Under the pieces are notes generated by a model that was not told the origin of the DNA, made no database searches, and saw nothing but the letters and a program-made list of their open reading frames with translations. Shown piece after piece: positions 26,301 through 39,100 of a DNA stretch of 64,000 nt. The stretch comes from Tetragonia tetragonoides (taxonomy: Eukaryota > Streptophyta > Magnoliopsida > Caryophyllales > Aizoaceae): the NCBI GenBank assembly GCA_038025085.1, contig CM076151.1, forward strand, positions 9,429,001 through 9,493,000, given 5' to 3'. The position numbers and the translations under genes are program-made. Position 1 is the stretch's first letter. Every line of letters begins with the position of its first letter.

Positions 26301-26887
26301 ACTCCCTCCGTTTCAAAATAAAAGTCATTTTTTGACTTTTCACACAATTAAGAAATTGTGAATTCAAGAAAAAGAGATGGTAAAATGATTATTCTATCCT
26401 TAATCATTAAATACAACATTGGAGATAGAAAAGAAATAAATGCATGAAAAAGGAAGGGTAAAATTGGAAAAGTAGCAATAAATACTCATTGGAAATTGTC
26501 AAGTGCCTCAGATTGTGAAACAAAAACATAGTCAAAATATGTCTTATATTGTGAAACGGAGGGAGTATGTTTGATGTTTTATGGGCTAATTGCTTCTAGG
26601 TAGGTTCAATTGACTATGAACAGGTGGATTGCTACCATTGTGGTAGCTTAGCAAATCCTCTCATCTGTACTGGAAGCTTGATCTTCAGTCTCTAAAAAAA
26701 TCCCTCTAGTTGATTTGAAGAAATTTTTATTTGCCTATAGTCTATTACTAGTATACTAGCTCGTGAAATAGATTGATTTTGCTAATATTTCAAAACTCCA
26801 TAATGTTTAATCAGCACTCACCTCAAAGGTTGATTCTGGTGCTTTTTCTTCTCCCTCTCGTCCAGGTGCCGCGGTTCAATGAACTAG
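17371..26887 (+). CDS. ATXR7: Histone-lysine N-methyltransferase ATXR7 (SET domain, 15 coding exons)
   Basis: This is a Set1-class H3K4 methyltransferase; in Arabidopsis ATXR7/SDG25 activates FLC and other genes. Coding exons are 17371-17564, 18203-18764, 18920-19042, 19955-20278, 20385-20732, 20815-21072, 21166-21882, 22060-22510, 22597-22752, 24098-24513, 24589-24711, 24950-25030, 25936-25989, 26093-26244 and 26866-26887. They close in frame to 1,326 residues. A GYF-like module lies at about 122-175 ([20 protein letters not shown]) and a second similar one at about 253-293 ([17 protein letters not shown]). Exon 7 carries an internal duplication ending DEPPPPG. The catalytic SET domain is residues 1184-1310, with [15 protein letters not shown] and [10 protein letters not shown] post-SET cysteine motif (CNCRSKRCRGSMN) forms the C-terminus. 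The start is the ATG of MVSSSFSV; an earlier in-frame ATG at 17311 lies before a likely leader acceptor. Introns hold two SINE copies and a Stowaway MITE. Confidence 0.95.
23670..23795 (-). mobile_element. tRNA-derived SINE copy (ATXR7 intron 9)
   Basis: On the minus strand it carries a B-box-like AAGTTCGAGTCTCCCC, the GGTTTTCC...CTGGTCAGTAACTTC body, CCCATGGGATTAGTCGAGC and AAGCCCAGATACCCAGGTTA. It is opposite in orientation to ATXR7. An upstream A-box-like part is weak. Confidence 0.65.
25636..25700 (+). mobile_element. SINE 3' fragment (ATXR7 intron 12)
   Basis: Only the 3' portion of the family is present: GCCCATGGGATTAGTCAAGC, AAGCTTGAATGCCGATGCTA and an A-rich end. The tRNA-related head is absent. 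Confidence 0.6.
26302..26565. mobile_element. Stowaway-type MITE in ATXR7 intron 14
   Basis: The 264-bp element begins CTCCCTCCGTTTCAAAATA and ends with the inverted counterpart TTGTGAAACGGAGGGAG. It is flanked on both sides by TA, the target duplication of Tc1/mariner-related Stowaway elements. It sits between coding exons 14 and 15, whose splice sites remain intact. Confidence 0.88.
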
Positions 26888-27439
26888 AACGGAATTTCAG
26901 GTTCATCATTGGATTGCAGGTGTGCTGTCGATAACAACTTTATCTGTCTTTGTATCGAATGATTGATTACCAATTTTGCAATCTGTCATAACTTCTTGTT
27001 TCTACTGTCAGCGGTGACTCTGTTTCTCTTTCATATTTTCATTCATAGAGAACTTTCCAATTCTGCATACTCCCTTAGTCTCTTTTCCTCTGCATTTGTC
27101 TTGATTCCTTCTTCGGTGGTTGCATAAGTATTTTATTCGGCCTTGTTCTGTTAAATGGTGTTTTCAGTGACCACGATGTCTGCACTTAAATACTAATAGA
27201 TAGAGCTCCCCCAGAGGCACGTTTGTCTGTTTGTGTGGTCCCTGCACTTCCATGTTCTTGCAGTATTCGTCCAAACACGAATTGGTTCCTCCCCTTCCCG
27301 GAAATTGATTTTTATTCCTGATGCGTATACTGCTTCTTGTTGAACATCCCAACTGAAATTTTACTGCATATGATCCTGTGGGTTGCTGTTAACTGAAAGT
27401 CTGATGACACATCAGAATACAAAAGTTATTGCTCAAAAG

Positions 27440-27580
27440 CTTTTTTATTTTTTATTTTTTTTTAACTTTAAACATGGGTATCTAGACTGTCCCTACGAGA
27501 CCCATGGCTCTGAAGTGAATGGCCAGGAAAACATCCAGTGGCCCTGAGGGAGCTCGAACTTGAGATCTCTGGATCTGCTG
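27440..27580 (-). mobile_element. tRNA-derived SINE copy with A-tail
   Basis: A T-rich tract at 27440-27466 (the A-tail on the minus strand) is followed by the family body: reverse complement of AACATGGGTATCTAGAC, GAGACCCATGGCTC, GGCCAGGAAAACATCCAG and GAGCTCGAACTTGAGATC. This matches the other copies block by block in minus orientation. Confidence 0.65.
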
Positions 27581-30500
27581 CACCTGTAAATATACAATGT
27601 CCATAGGGTTCAGTTAAAAGGAGGAAAGTAATGCTTAAAACATGTGTGCTAGTCAGTCATTATCTTTTAGCTTCAAATCCCAGACACGCGTTACTTGGCT
27701 CAGATAAAAGTGTTTTTTATCTGTATTGGTCTCCCCAGTTTATCTTTCCTCATGTTTTTGCCGTTTAATCTTACGGAATGTGAGCATGGGCAAACTTCTG
27801 CATAATTGGTAAATAAGGAGTATCTGCTATTAATGGAGTATTGTGCCTTTTTTGATAATAAAACATGGATGCTTTAATGCAAATGCTCTTGAGACTGCAT
27901 AGTAGCAGTCCCTAATGAGTTGATCCCTCCACAAAGTTTCTTGTAATGCCGCCTGTGAGTAGTAGTCTCTATCAGTGTTGTTTATGCTGCATTGTCTTTC
28001 TTTTGAGATTTAAATACAAATTATTGTTTGGTGGGTTTCTATAACTGGGAGTTATAAGCTAGTTATGATTCCTATACACTAGTAATGATCTTTTTAGTAC
28101 GTGCTGCACTAAATATTTGTGTTAAGCATATAATTTAAGACAGAGAGATGAGAAAATGTGTTTCAAGTCCATTTTGTCATCTGAATGTGCCAAACATCAA
28201 ATAGATTTCAGTCACTTTTCCTGTTAGGTTTTTTGCATGCTGCTACCTGCTGATCTGTTATGATTGCGCTAATGTGAAGCATGTTTGCTTAATAACTGCA
28301 TTTTTAATTCTAAGTTTTTTTCCTTCAGGATGAGTTGCAGTGTATAGTGCGGCCAATTGATTATGAAGTATGATCTATTGTCTGCTGCCTATCCAAGATG
28401 ATAAGTATCAAATCATGTGCATTCTTGTAGATAGTCTCTCACTTGCAGATGAGTTTCTACCCTTAGAAACTGTAATGACTTTATTTACTTTTGACTTGCA
28501 GTTGCATGGCATTATCGGAATATAGATTTTTTGTACAGAGTACAGATAACCCTAATTCTTTTAGTATGCAATAAAAAATAATAATTCACATTCTTTTCCA
28601 GATCAGTTGGGGTTTTTCCTTCATAATAACATTTGGTCACTGTTAATATTAAATTGACACTACCTATTACCTGTGACTTGAATGTGTTGATTAACGTGTT
28701 GCGCTCACAGAGTTTCATGGTTCCTAATGCCAAACGCCGTTATCTGAGAAGCTCTTGTGAGTTTGTTCAATGGAGCATCTGTTGAGATACACTAAATATC
28801 AAGTAGTTGAATTTATCGTTTATCAGTACTTCAGTAGTATTGTATCACATCCTCGCATTGCAATTTTCGAGGGGTTCATTTGGGTTTTTTCTTTTCTTTT
28901 CTTTTTTCTTTTTGGTGGTGGTACTGGGTAGGGGGAAGCGGGGAAGTGTGCGCTCACTGGCACAAAGTGAGCTTCATAGTTTCTTACTGTGGTTGATATG
29001 CCAGTTCACTTATAGTGTCTGATAAACGGCTGCTTTTGGCTTCCATTCTTGTGGTAGGCTATGCTCCTTTTAGTTGTATCATAAGAGGTGCTCATGGAAA
29101 CTGGAGGATACACCTGGATTATCTATAGGAAGTGTTTGCTGTATAGCTTATTTTTTAAGAGTTGCCTGGATAGTTCTAGTAAGTGCTGGATATTCTCTCT
29201 TTGGACTGCAGAATAGCAAGAATAACCGCACTCTAGGTGGGATTGTGAAGGCATGTTTCAGGTGATGGCAGAACTTAAGTTAGTGCTAGCTGGAAACCTT
29301 TATTGGGTCGCAAAACATAGTTTTACTAAGTTGGCTGTTGAGCTTCTTATTAGCCCCCTCTCGTGCCTGCTATGGAACAATATTTGTTTGAGTTAACAAG
29401 AAGTGCTTTTGCCCCTATAACAAACCACCCCGAAAAAGAAAAAGTAGAAGTGCTTCTAAATTATGGGAGTGCTCTTTGCAATCCTCTTCTCGATGTTGTG
29501 TTCCCAACTCTTTTTTAAAAAAAATTATTTATTGTGTGAAGTGAGGGTGGTGGTTTGGGTGGTGGGGGGGGGGGGGACTATTTTTGGTACATTTGCGAAA
29601 ATATCCAGGTAATACTTTCGCATTAGCTGTTCATCATACAGTTTGTTTCGTGAAGCCAAATAATTTTGAAACACAGTCAGAGAGTTTGAGGGAAGAGATC
29701 AAGCTTGAAGCATATTGGGGATGCTGATGTTTTCCAAGTGAGAGGCAGGAATGGTGTTGCCAGTACTTGGCTTAGAGTACAAGACCTCCATCAGATCGTG
29801 ATTTATGTTTTTTTCTTTTTAATTATTATTTTTATTTTATCTTGTTTCCTAGTTAAAAGAGCTCTGTCTAGAAGCGTAGTTTGTATGTATGTCTGGACAA
29901 CTGGTATATGGTTTTGCTTGTGGTGCTCGTTTCAGTTGTGGTTGCATGTTGGATGATTAGGTCAGATGCCTTGTAATTTCATAGTGCCCAACTCTATGTA
30001 GCCCTATGCAATATTGGCAAGGTTTTGGGCATTTTAAAACTAAACTACCTACAATTTGATAAATTGCGAAATTGACATGTTGAAGGGATTTTAGATGGTG
30101 GGAGACAATTGGCATCAACTTTAGTACTCTAAATGATGATTTAGGCTCAGAGCGTTATTTTTTTGTCCAAGGAATTTTGTTGGCTCATATTTATTTTAGT
30201 CTTGAATATGTCAAATTATAAACTTTGGTCTACCCAAAGCTTCTCTCTTAATGCTATATAAAATATTTTGTGCAGGAATGCATGAATCTCCAATGGACTT
30301 AACCGTTGCTGGGGCAGATTCTTGTATGCCTTGTGGTATGTGATCTCTTAGCCTCCTGATTTATCTAGCTAGTAGCTACTATATCCAATTGTTCAATCTT
30401 TTTTATGGTGCCTGTTCAGATGGGTTTCACTATAACCTGTCTAAGAAGTAAATTAGATGCAGCAAAATCAATTACTCAGATAGGAAATATTTTGCCGTGA

Positions 30501-31266
30501 ATATTTAATCCCTCACCATCTACAATCTCTGGTCCTTGGGGTTTTAGGACTTGTAACCGTCAAAAAACAGCAGAAAAGAGAGAGTGACTGTGTGTTCTTC
30601 GGATGACCTTGCGTGGAATGGTTATAAAACGATTGTGTTCTCATTAAAATCAAGGTGGATTGTATTGTGCAACACGAAGCAAAGAGAGCGCGACTTGTTC
30701 ACATATTTAGCTAATTTTGCTGGGGTTCTTGCGCAGTTGAAGCCAGTGAGGTTTCATAAAGATTGAATAAAAAACTAATCATTATATAGACAACCTACAA
30801 TCTAAAATGTCCCAAACTCATAGTATTGTGTGAGCACTCGTATAAAGTCGCCCTAGCAAATTTACATCATATGGTAAGCTATCTTAAAGAGTTTTCAATA
30901 AATGGACAACAAACTTATGGTTTAAAGTGTTGATTTATACTTGGGCAGCTGATGAAGCTGTAATGTCCAGGATGAACTTCCTTAAAGTTCTTAAATTGGG
31001 TACGGTTGGAAAAAGAACGGTCATGTGGGGGTAGAAGAGCGACTTACCCAACTCTAAGGCACAAATAGTTGGAAAAGCTAGCGTCATATTAGTTGAAAAT
31101 TAATCAGTGATTAAGAGTGAAAATTAATCGCAAACGGTGGGAGTACAATTACATGTAAATTGAGATTGAATGATTACAAACAAATTTGCACTCTAGTACG
31201 TCAGTATGGTCACATATCAAATGCATACTTTTATTTCAATTTTCTGCTAATTTGGTTGATCCACCG

Positions 31267-31373
31267 GCCTTAACTCAAATGGAAGAGTGAGAGGGTTACA
31301 CAGCCTGGTTATATTTATCCCGGGCTTAGTAATCCTTTTGGTTGCCGGTTCGAATCCGGCAGGCTGGTGCCTA
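31267..31373 (+). repeat. tRNA-like relic or second SINE family
   Basis: An A-box-like TAACTCAAATGGAAGAG is followed 75 bases later by a perfect T-arm (GCCGG TTCGAAT CCGGC) with B-box GGTTCGAATCC. The spacing is longer than in a normal tRNA and no complete cloverleaf with acceptor pairing forms from the A-box side. It therefore looks like a tRNA-derived element or a decayed tRNA gene rather than a functional tRNA. Confidence 0.4.
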
Positions 31374-33129
31374 CTGCCTTAGTATCTCCCTGAGCCTGAA
31401 ACAAATACATATTGCTGCTTGTCCAAATAATCCCCCAAACAAATACTCCTTGGTCGTTTTGGATAATCACTTGCGATCTCTAGTTCTGACCCATAATACT
31501 CGTGAGTTCTTCACCCTTTTTTTTGAAAGCGACCGACAACACAAGTGGGAGTGGCTCAAGCAGTAAAGAGTGAACGCTGCCTATTTTACTATTGTTAGAC
31601 TTCATTTTGTAAACTACTTAAATGCATTTTCCTATTCAAATGACAAATTCTTGTCGTTATTTTGTTACCTCATGGAAGAGTGATTTATCCTCAATTGTCT
31701 TCGCCAAAATCTTCATTTCCTCATGAGAAAAATGTCGACTTCTTTTGTAGTGTGGTGTATCGACTAAGATTGTCTGCAACATAAAATATTAAGAGATCGG
31801 TTCTTATTTTTGGCGTGATTGTATATTATTAGAGTACAAATTGTAGAGAAAACATTTCTAATTGCAATCACGTGAAGGCCAGAGGATGATTTTTCTATTT
31901 TTATGTAATCCAAAAACCTTTTATTTAATTTTTTAATAAAAAGTAAAATAATAAATTAGTGAAGTAGCACGAAGTTCGTGAAAGTTGTTAGAATGTAGTA
32001 TCTAATAGTCTGAAAAACTGTCCTATATGAAAAAAGAAGGTTTTAGGAAGGTATTTGTACCTTCTTTTTTTCTTTTTTTACTAATGTCAAATTGTTATAT
32101 TGCTTTAGTGAAACAAATGGTGTGATTGATTTTATGGCTAATTGGGATGTCATGTTTTGAGATTTCTTTTTTTGTTGTTATGTTTGGGAAAATTTAAGTT
32201 GTGGTCTATGAGATTAATTTTAAATGCTTGTTATTGGTCACACAACTTAGAAGCTCACACAACTTATAAGCTACTTTATCTTCCTCTTAAAACTCTCTTT
32301 TCAAGAGATGTAGGAGGGTGAGTTCCTTTTTTAAATCATTCAATCATGACTCCTAGTAAGTTATTGTGGCCCCTCCAAAACAAAATTGACTCGTCACGTT
32401 TCTCTTGAAAATAGCTCAATTCGCTTTTCTTTTTTAAATCATTTAATTATGACACATTGGAAAAATGGTTGTTTAAATTTGGGGTATTATTGTCATTTGC
32501 TCTATTTGATTGTTGCTAGTTAGTTTCATCACAAGAATTAATACTCCCGTGTATAACAAGGTTAGACCACTTTACACATCAACAAAATAACAAGGTCATA
32601 CTCAAGTTTCATCACACATTTGCTCTATTAGATTCGGGAGTATGTAACAAGGTCAGACCACTTTACACATCATCAAAATAACAAAGAGTTAACTTTCGTT
32701 ATCCAGTGTCACTCATGTGAAATTAAATTGAAAATTTTGTGTCACCGAAGTGAAATTAGCTAAAACACAGAGTATAACCTAAAAATAATACCAAAAAGTT
32801 CAAAATTTTCCAAAAAACAATAACCTAAAAACTAATACTCCCTCCAATCTATAAATAATAACGTTATCATCGATCAAATTTTACAAACTATTAATTAACA
32901 AAAAGTTATAAAAATATTTTTGTTTGATTCAACTTATATAATACTTTTGAAAAATCATACATTTTATAATTTTATATTGTTATATTTAGTTATTTACAAA
33001 TTACAAGTAATTACATGGGAAGTTGGAGATTTGCAATTAACCAAAAGAAGAAGGAAAAGGAAAAATGTACTTGTCCGCTTCACGAGTCTTCCCATCAGTC
33101 ATCATCACCTAACCAAGAACCAACGCGAA

Positions 33130-36100
33130 ATGGAGAACTCAGCGATTCTGAGAGAATGGTTCGACCGAGTTGACTCAGCTAGAACCGGAAGCATCACAGC
33201 ACCTCAGCTCAAGGTTTTTCTACTTCCCTTTCTCATTTATATTTCCCACCTTATCATATATTATGTTTTTTTCTAATTTCGCCCCCCCCCCCTTGAATTT
33301 TGACGGGCGAAAATAATTTCTGATGAATTTTAGTGTTATGTTGTTATATGATTTAATCAGGGTGCGTTCGCCGTTGGAAACCTCGAATTCCCACTTTCTG
33401 TTGTTCAGCAAATGATCAGGTTTTTCACCTTTGTTTTATGTTTTTTTTTGGGTATCCTTACTACTTGGATGAATTTTACTTTGCACCTTTATGTTGGCAC
33501 CTGCTCATCTCTTTCTTTTTCTCAGGATGTATGATTTTGATAAGAATGGAACTATGAGCTTTGAAGGTAATTACAATTTTAATTCTTGTTGACCGTGATA
33601 ATTGAGTTGATGGGTTAAGTAATTTGTTGCATTATAACCCAGAAGGGCTTGATTATACTTAGTCGACAATTTGTCTGATTTGGTCAAAATTTAACTAATT
33701 TTGCAGAATTTCTTGCCCTCAACAAATTCCTTTTAAAGGTTAGTTCTTTAGCCTTCAGATCATTTTCACTGTGTTTTTAGAAAATCCCATAAACACATTG
33801 ATTTACCATTAATAGAAGTACTGCCATTCACTTTGTGTGTTGGAACTTGATTGGTTTTCTTCCGGCTTTCTGTTGTAATTTGATGCAGGTTCAGCAGGCT
33901 TTCTCAGATTTAGAGAGGTAGTTGAATCCGAATCCTTGATTTTTGTCATCCTATGATGGTTTACGTTGCTAATATGTGTGCTGAAAGGAAATATCTTTTG
34001 AAAAACATTCAACAACATGTATGCTATGATGACCTTTTGTCCAACATTTCTGCTGGCGCCAAAAGCTTCACTACTTTTTGGCTTTGAAATATAATGGATT
34101 AAAGCAAAATGGCTTAAAAAACTGTCCGCACTTCTTATTTATTGTGAAGTTGCCGATGGTCGTCGCACTCCAAATCTGGGTCAAACAGAAACAACCTCTT
34201 TTTGAGACTCTCACAGAGGTAAGGCTGTGTATAACCGACCCCCTTTACCCTGCTTAGGCGGGAGCCTCTTTGGAAGCACTGGGGTAATGTTGTTGTCATG
34301 AATGCTGTCATTTCCTCTCCATGAATAGTTTATCTGGTCATTCCGGTGTTCACTAGGAGTGTGTATAACAGTATAAGTAGCTGTGTAGGGGCTTCTAAAG
34401 AGATATTTTGTTTGCTTTTGCGAACAGAAGTGATATAGAATGCCGATCATGCACTATGTTTGTTGGTGAAGGGAGCATCATTTATCTAGTTTATATTAAC
34501 CCTATTCATTCATTGTACTTCCTCTGATTGGATTAGCTATCTTTGTTCAGTCTCTTGTCTGATGGGATAGAATTTGTGTCATATACTTCAAGACTGATAT
34601 CTCTAATACAGGGGGTCATATACTTTTAGGTGGCGTTTACTTGCTAGTAATGCAATGCAATGCAATCAATTTATAGAATAATTATGAGATGGTAGAGGAA
34701 GGAGGGGGAGGAGAGAGATGAGAAAAATGATATTGATAATATCGTCCAAAGTAATCATCTTTATATGGGTTAAAGTTAAGCAATTGTGATTACATTAGAT
34801 GATGCAATCAACAATTCAACACCACTCTCCCATCTCTCTCCTCCCTCTCTTTCACTTTCACCCACATCTACTCTATGAAATGATTGCATTGCATTACTAG
34901 CAAGTCAACGAGACCTTAGTTCAATGTTGCAGGAAGTGAATTTCTTTTGTTCTTCAAGAAACTTCGTATTATGTCTTATTTGTACATTGCAATCTTCAGA
35001 CCTTGTAACATATATCTGACTTGCCTTCTTTTTATGAAAATGTTAACACAGAGACCGTGGATATCTTGTCCATGATGAAGTTTATGAGGTAGTTTCCTGA
35101 ATTATTTCAAATAATTGTATCCCTAATGGGGTTAAACATTGAGTTATATGTTGATTTTGGTGAATGATTTGTTCCTGTCAGGCACTAGTGAAGCTTGGAT
35201 TCTCACTTGACTCGCCTGCCTTTTACACAGCTTGTGAGGTAATAGTCTCTTGTTAAGATTTCTGGTAGGCTAGGCCCACATAATATGTTTTAGGATGGGT
35301 CATGCTCCCTTTGCTTTGGTTAGGAGTAGTTGTAGGGTGCGTTCTTTTTCACTGAACTGAATTGAACTCCATTGTATTGCACTGAGCTCAATTCAACTCC
35401 ACTGAACTTAATAGTTATCTGTCAGAGAAAAGTAGATCACTTCACATCACTGAACTCATCTGAGCTCATTATTGAGTAAGTGGAAAAGAACAACCCTTAA
35501 GCTAATTTGAATTTCTATGCAATATGGCATGTTTTGTAAGTGGAAAAGAACACGCCCTTAAGCTAATTTTAAATATCCATGCGATATGGCATGAGCGAGC
35601 ACATCTGATTCTTATTTATTGTGATATGTTTCGAAACTCAAATGAAAATATGTCTCTCATTGCGGTTCAGCTTCATAATTTTTCGTGGTTTATATCCGCT
35701 CCGATTCAGCTTTTGGTAGGCCCATATTAAATGAGATTTGTATGACTTCGGCTTGCAGAACCTTCTATCAGTTTCTTTGCCAGATATTGACATCATTTCC
35801 TACTTGACAATGTGGTTTTCTTTTGACTTTTCAGAGCTTTGACCAAAAGAAAAATGGGAAGTTCCGATTGGATGATTTTATATCTTTGTGCATATTTCTA
35901 CAATCAGCTCGGTAAGCGACTCTAAATCCTTATCTTCTGCTCAGCTTTGCTGACTTTGGATTTTTTATCTCGTTGATGTATGGCTTAATGAACATTCAAA
36001 GCAATATATATGCCTACCAAAAAAGATTTAGAATTAAGAAAAACAGTTTTTTCTCCATCCTTCTCGTGTCAGTTCCTATTTTGTTTATCCAAAACAAACT

Positions 36101-39100
36101 AATGTTTATTGAGTGTTAACAGCTTTCTCTTGTTACAATTTCAGCAATCTTTTCAACTCATTTGATACTGCTAAGCAAGGCAGAGTGACGCTTGACCTGA
36201 ACCAATTCATTTACTGCAGTGAGTATATATCTAGTGTTTGTAGCTTTACCAAGGTTTTCGAGCCGATATTTGCAAAATATATCTTATTCTGTTTTAATTT
36301 GAGTTGATCCATTAAACTGATATGAAGTGATAAACCTAGCTGAAAAATGGTTCTGACACATGTACCACTTAGGTCCAGTGGTAAGGAGTAAGAAACATTT
36401 TATCTTTTTCCAAAGAATTTTTGAGGAGAGCTGGTTGTTTGGCTAACATCTCATCTGTAGGTTGCTCGTCCACAACTCCACTTAAATAGAGCAATATAGT
36501 TTATTTTTCATTATTTTCATATATAGTGAGAAAAGATCAATGAAACAGTAGTTTTGATTAAAAAAAATACTTGAGTATTAAGGATTAAATACATTATTCT
36601 CTTTCCCAATATCTTACTTTATGTGTACACATTTTACTAACTCTTAATGAGTGTTGACTGTTAGTGGACAACTGGAGATTTGGGTTCAGGGTGTTGATTC
36701 TTATCTATACTTGCTACTTCATTATTCATAAGATTCACTGTCTACTTCCTACTCATCTGAAATTGTTGATCCCATTGCCACAACAAATCGAATTGTCTCC
36801 TGGCCATTCCACCTCATCCCTAGCTTTTCAATTGATGTCTTTTATTTACGCCCATTATATTACCTAAGATATTAGGCTTTGAACCCAACAAGGTTGAAAG
36901 AATACACTTTGTACCTAAGATTTTATTGTGGCCAACTCTTTGGAGTTTAACTGTGTGAGCAGCCTTGTTTGATCAGGCCCTTGATTGAAAGAGAAAAGAG
37001 GCCAACAACAGTTTGGAGAGTTGTTTTGGATTAGTCCGTTATCCTCCAAAGCTGATTCTAGTAAAGTAACAATAAAATTATAAAAGTCTAGTAGCATTTT
37101 CATAAAAATCGCAAAGATCCCCAAAAAGAGGGGGGATGGGGTGGAGGTGTGGCTGCTATAGTACGCCTGCCTTCAAGCTCTCTCAAAATGTGCTATCCCT
37201 ATCGGAGACTCTCAAAGGCATGTTCGTTTGCCAGACTAACTTAAGTAAATAGGAGTTTGTATGGAGAAAATACTATTGAGCTTGGCTCGGTGCATTGTGA
37301 CCTAGACTTCTCCACTCTCCAGGGGCCCATTGTGATTTGTGACCCAAAAGGACCTCTAGTGCTCCTTGAAGGTCATCCGGGTCTCCGAACTTCGCACTCT
37401 CCCATGGTTTCGGAGCTCTGGCCCTTAGAGTGGGTATCCAGTAAAACGACTGTCCAAGACTAATAGGGACCCGATAACCGACCCCGAGGGCCTCCCATGT
37501 TCCCTAGGGGTGCCCGGTGCAACATGGTGCGAAAATAACAACTTTCGTTCCGACCTTCTAGGGCCTTCCCGAAAGCCCAAAAAGTTGAATTATAGCCTTC
37601 AATTTTCGGCTTCCGGAGGCTCAACTGAGATTTTCGTCCAAACTTCTCCGGATGGTCCATTGTGAATTTGTGACCCAAGAGAACCCCTGGTGCCTTAGAA
37701 ATGTCATTTGGGTCCCCAAACTCCGCACTCACCCATGATAAAGTGGGTTTCCAGTAAAATAGTCATCCAAGCCTAACAATGACCCGATAGCCGACCCTGA
37801 GGGCCTCCCATGTTCCCTAGGGATGTCCCTTGCGACATGGTGCAAAGATAACAACTTTCGTTCCGGGGCCTTCCGGAAGCCAAAACGTGGATTAGCCTTC
37901 AATTTCGGCTTCGAGAGGCCTGACTGAGATTTTTGCCGAAACCTCTCCTGGGTGTCCATTGTGACCCTAGAGAACCCCCGATGCCCTAGGAAGGTCATCC
38001 GGTCCCCGGACTCCGCACTCACCCATGGTTTTGGTGTTCCGACCCTTAGAGTATGTGTGTAGTAAACCGGCTATCCAAGTCTAACAGGGACCCGATAACC
38101 GACCCCGGGGGCCTCCCATGTTCCCTAATGGTGTCTCGTGCAACATGGTGTGAAAATAACAACTTTCATTTCGGGACCTTCCAGGAGCCCAGAAAATGTG
38201 AGTTATAGCCTTCAATTTTCGGCTTCCCGGGGCTCGACTGAGATTTTTGCTCAAACTTATTCGGGGAGTTCATTGTGACCCAAGAGGACCCCCCGGTGCC
38301 CTAGGAAGGTCATATGGGTCCCCGAACTCCGTACTCACCCATGGTTTTGGTGTTCCGGCCATTAGAGTAGGTGTCTAATAAAACGGTCATCCAAGCTTAA
38401 TAGGGACACGATAACCGACCCCGAGGGTCTCCCATGTTCCTCTGGGGTGTCTCGTGCAACTTGGTGCGAAAATAACAACTTTCATCGCGGGGCCTTCCCA
38501 AAAGGCCCAAAAACATGAGTTATATAGCCCCTGCTGAGACTATTGCCCAAAGTTCTCGGGGAGGGGAGGATCCATTGTGACCCAAGAAGATCATTCGGGT
38601 TCCCGAACTCTGTACTCACCGATGATTTCGGTGTTTTGGGCTTTAGAGTGGGTTTCCAGTAAAATGGTCAAACTCATGATGATAATACCCTCTCAAAGGA
38701 GTGGGCATGGGAATAATGCTTACTAAAAATATGAATTAGGGCCAAGTCCAAAGTTGAGTTGGTTCCTTGATCCTGAAGACTTTTTATAATCTCCTCTTCC
38801 TTCTTTTGGTTAATTTTGTTGAATCTTTGCCACATGAGGTCATTTCGGTAGCTTTTACAGATTACAATATGATGGTTAACAATTTTTCTGATACATTAGG
38901 CTACCATCCACAGAAGTAGGGTGGAGTTGAGGTGGGGTATGACCATATGATACATACCTGTGATCTGCAGCGTTGTAAATATTGTTCCCTTTTGTCCCTA
39001 TTTCCCAACTACCACAAAACAATCCATGAATAATCGGCTGTTATTGTTCTGAGTATAAGTGGCTGGCCAATATGTACATTGTAGTTCTGATTGTGGAACT

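Larger units (their letters stand above)
26888..33129. other. Spacer between ATXR7 and the penta-EF-hand gene
   Basis: No protein-coding gene could be established in 6.2 kb. It holds the ATXR7 3' UTR, a SINE copy (27.44-27.58 kb), a set of splice-site-bounded segments at 28.33-30.34 kb that may belong to a non-coding or extended transcript, a tRNA-like relic (31.27-31.37 kb), and a 40-60 bp direct duplication (acaaggt...gaccactttacacatc) at about 32.56-32.69 kb. Just upstream of the EF-hand gene is a lone CTCCCTCC-type TIR remnant near 32.84 kb. The rest is AT-rich. Confidence 0.5.

Noticed and set aside
37257..38022. Open frames of up to 97 codons across repeat array A, both strands
   Set aside because: The 312-bp unit is divisible by three, so open frames recur by chance. 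They have no consistent start, no domain and no conservation bias toward silent changes that I can see.
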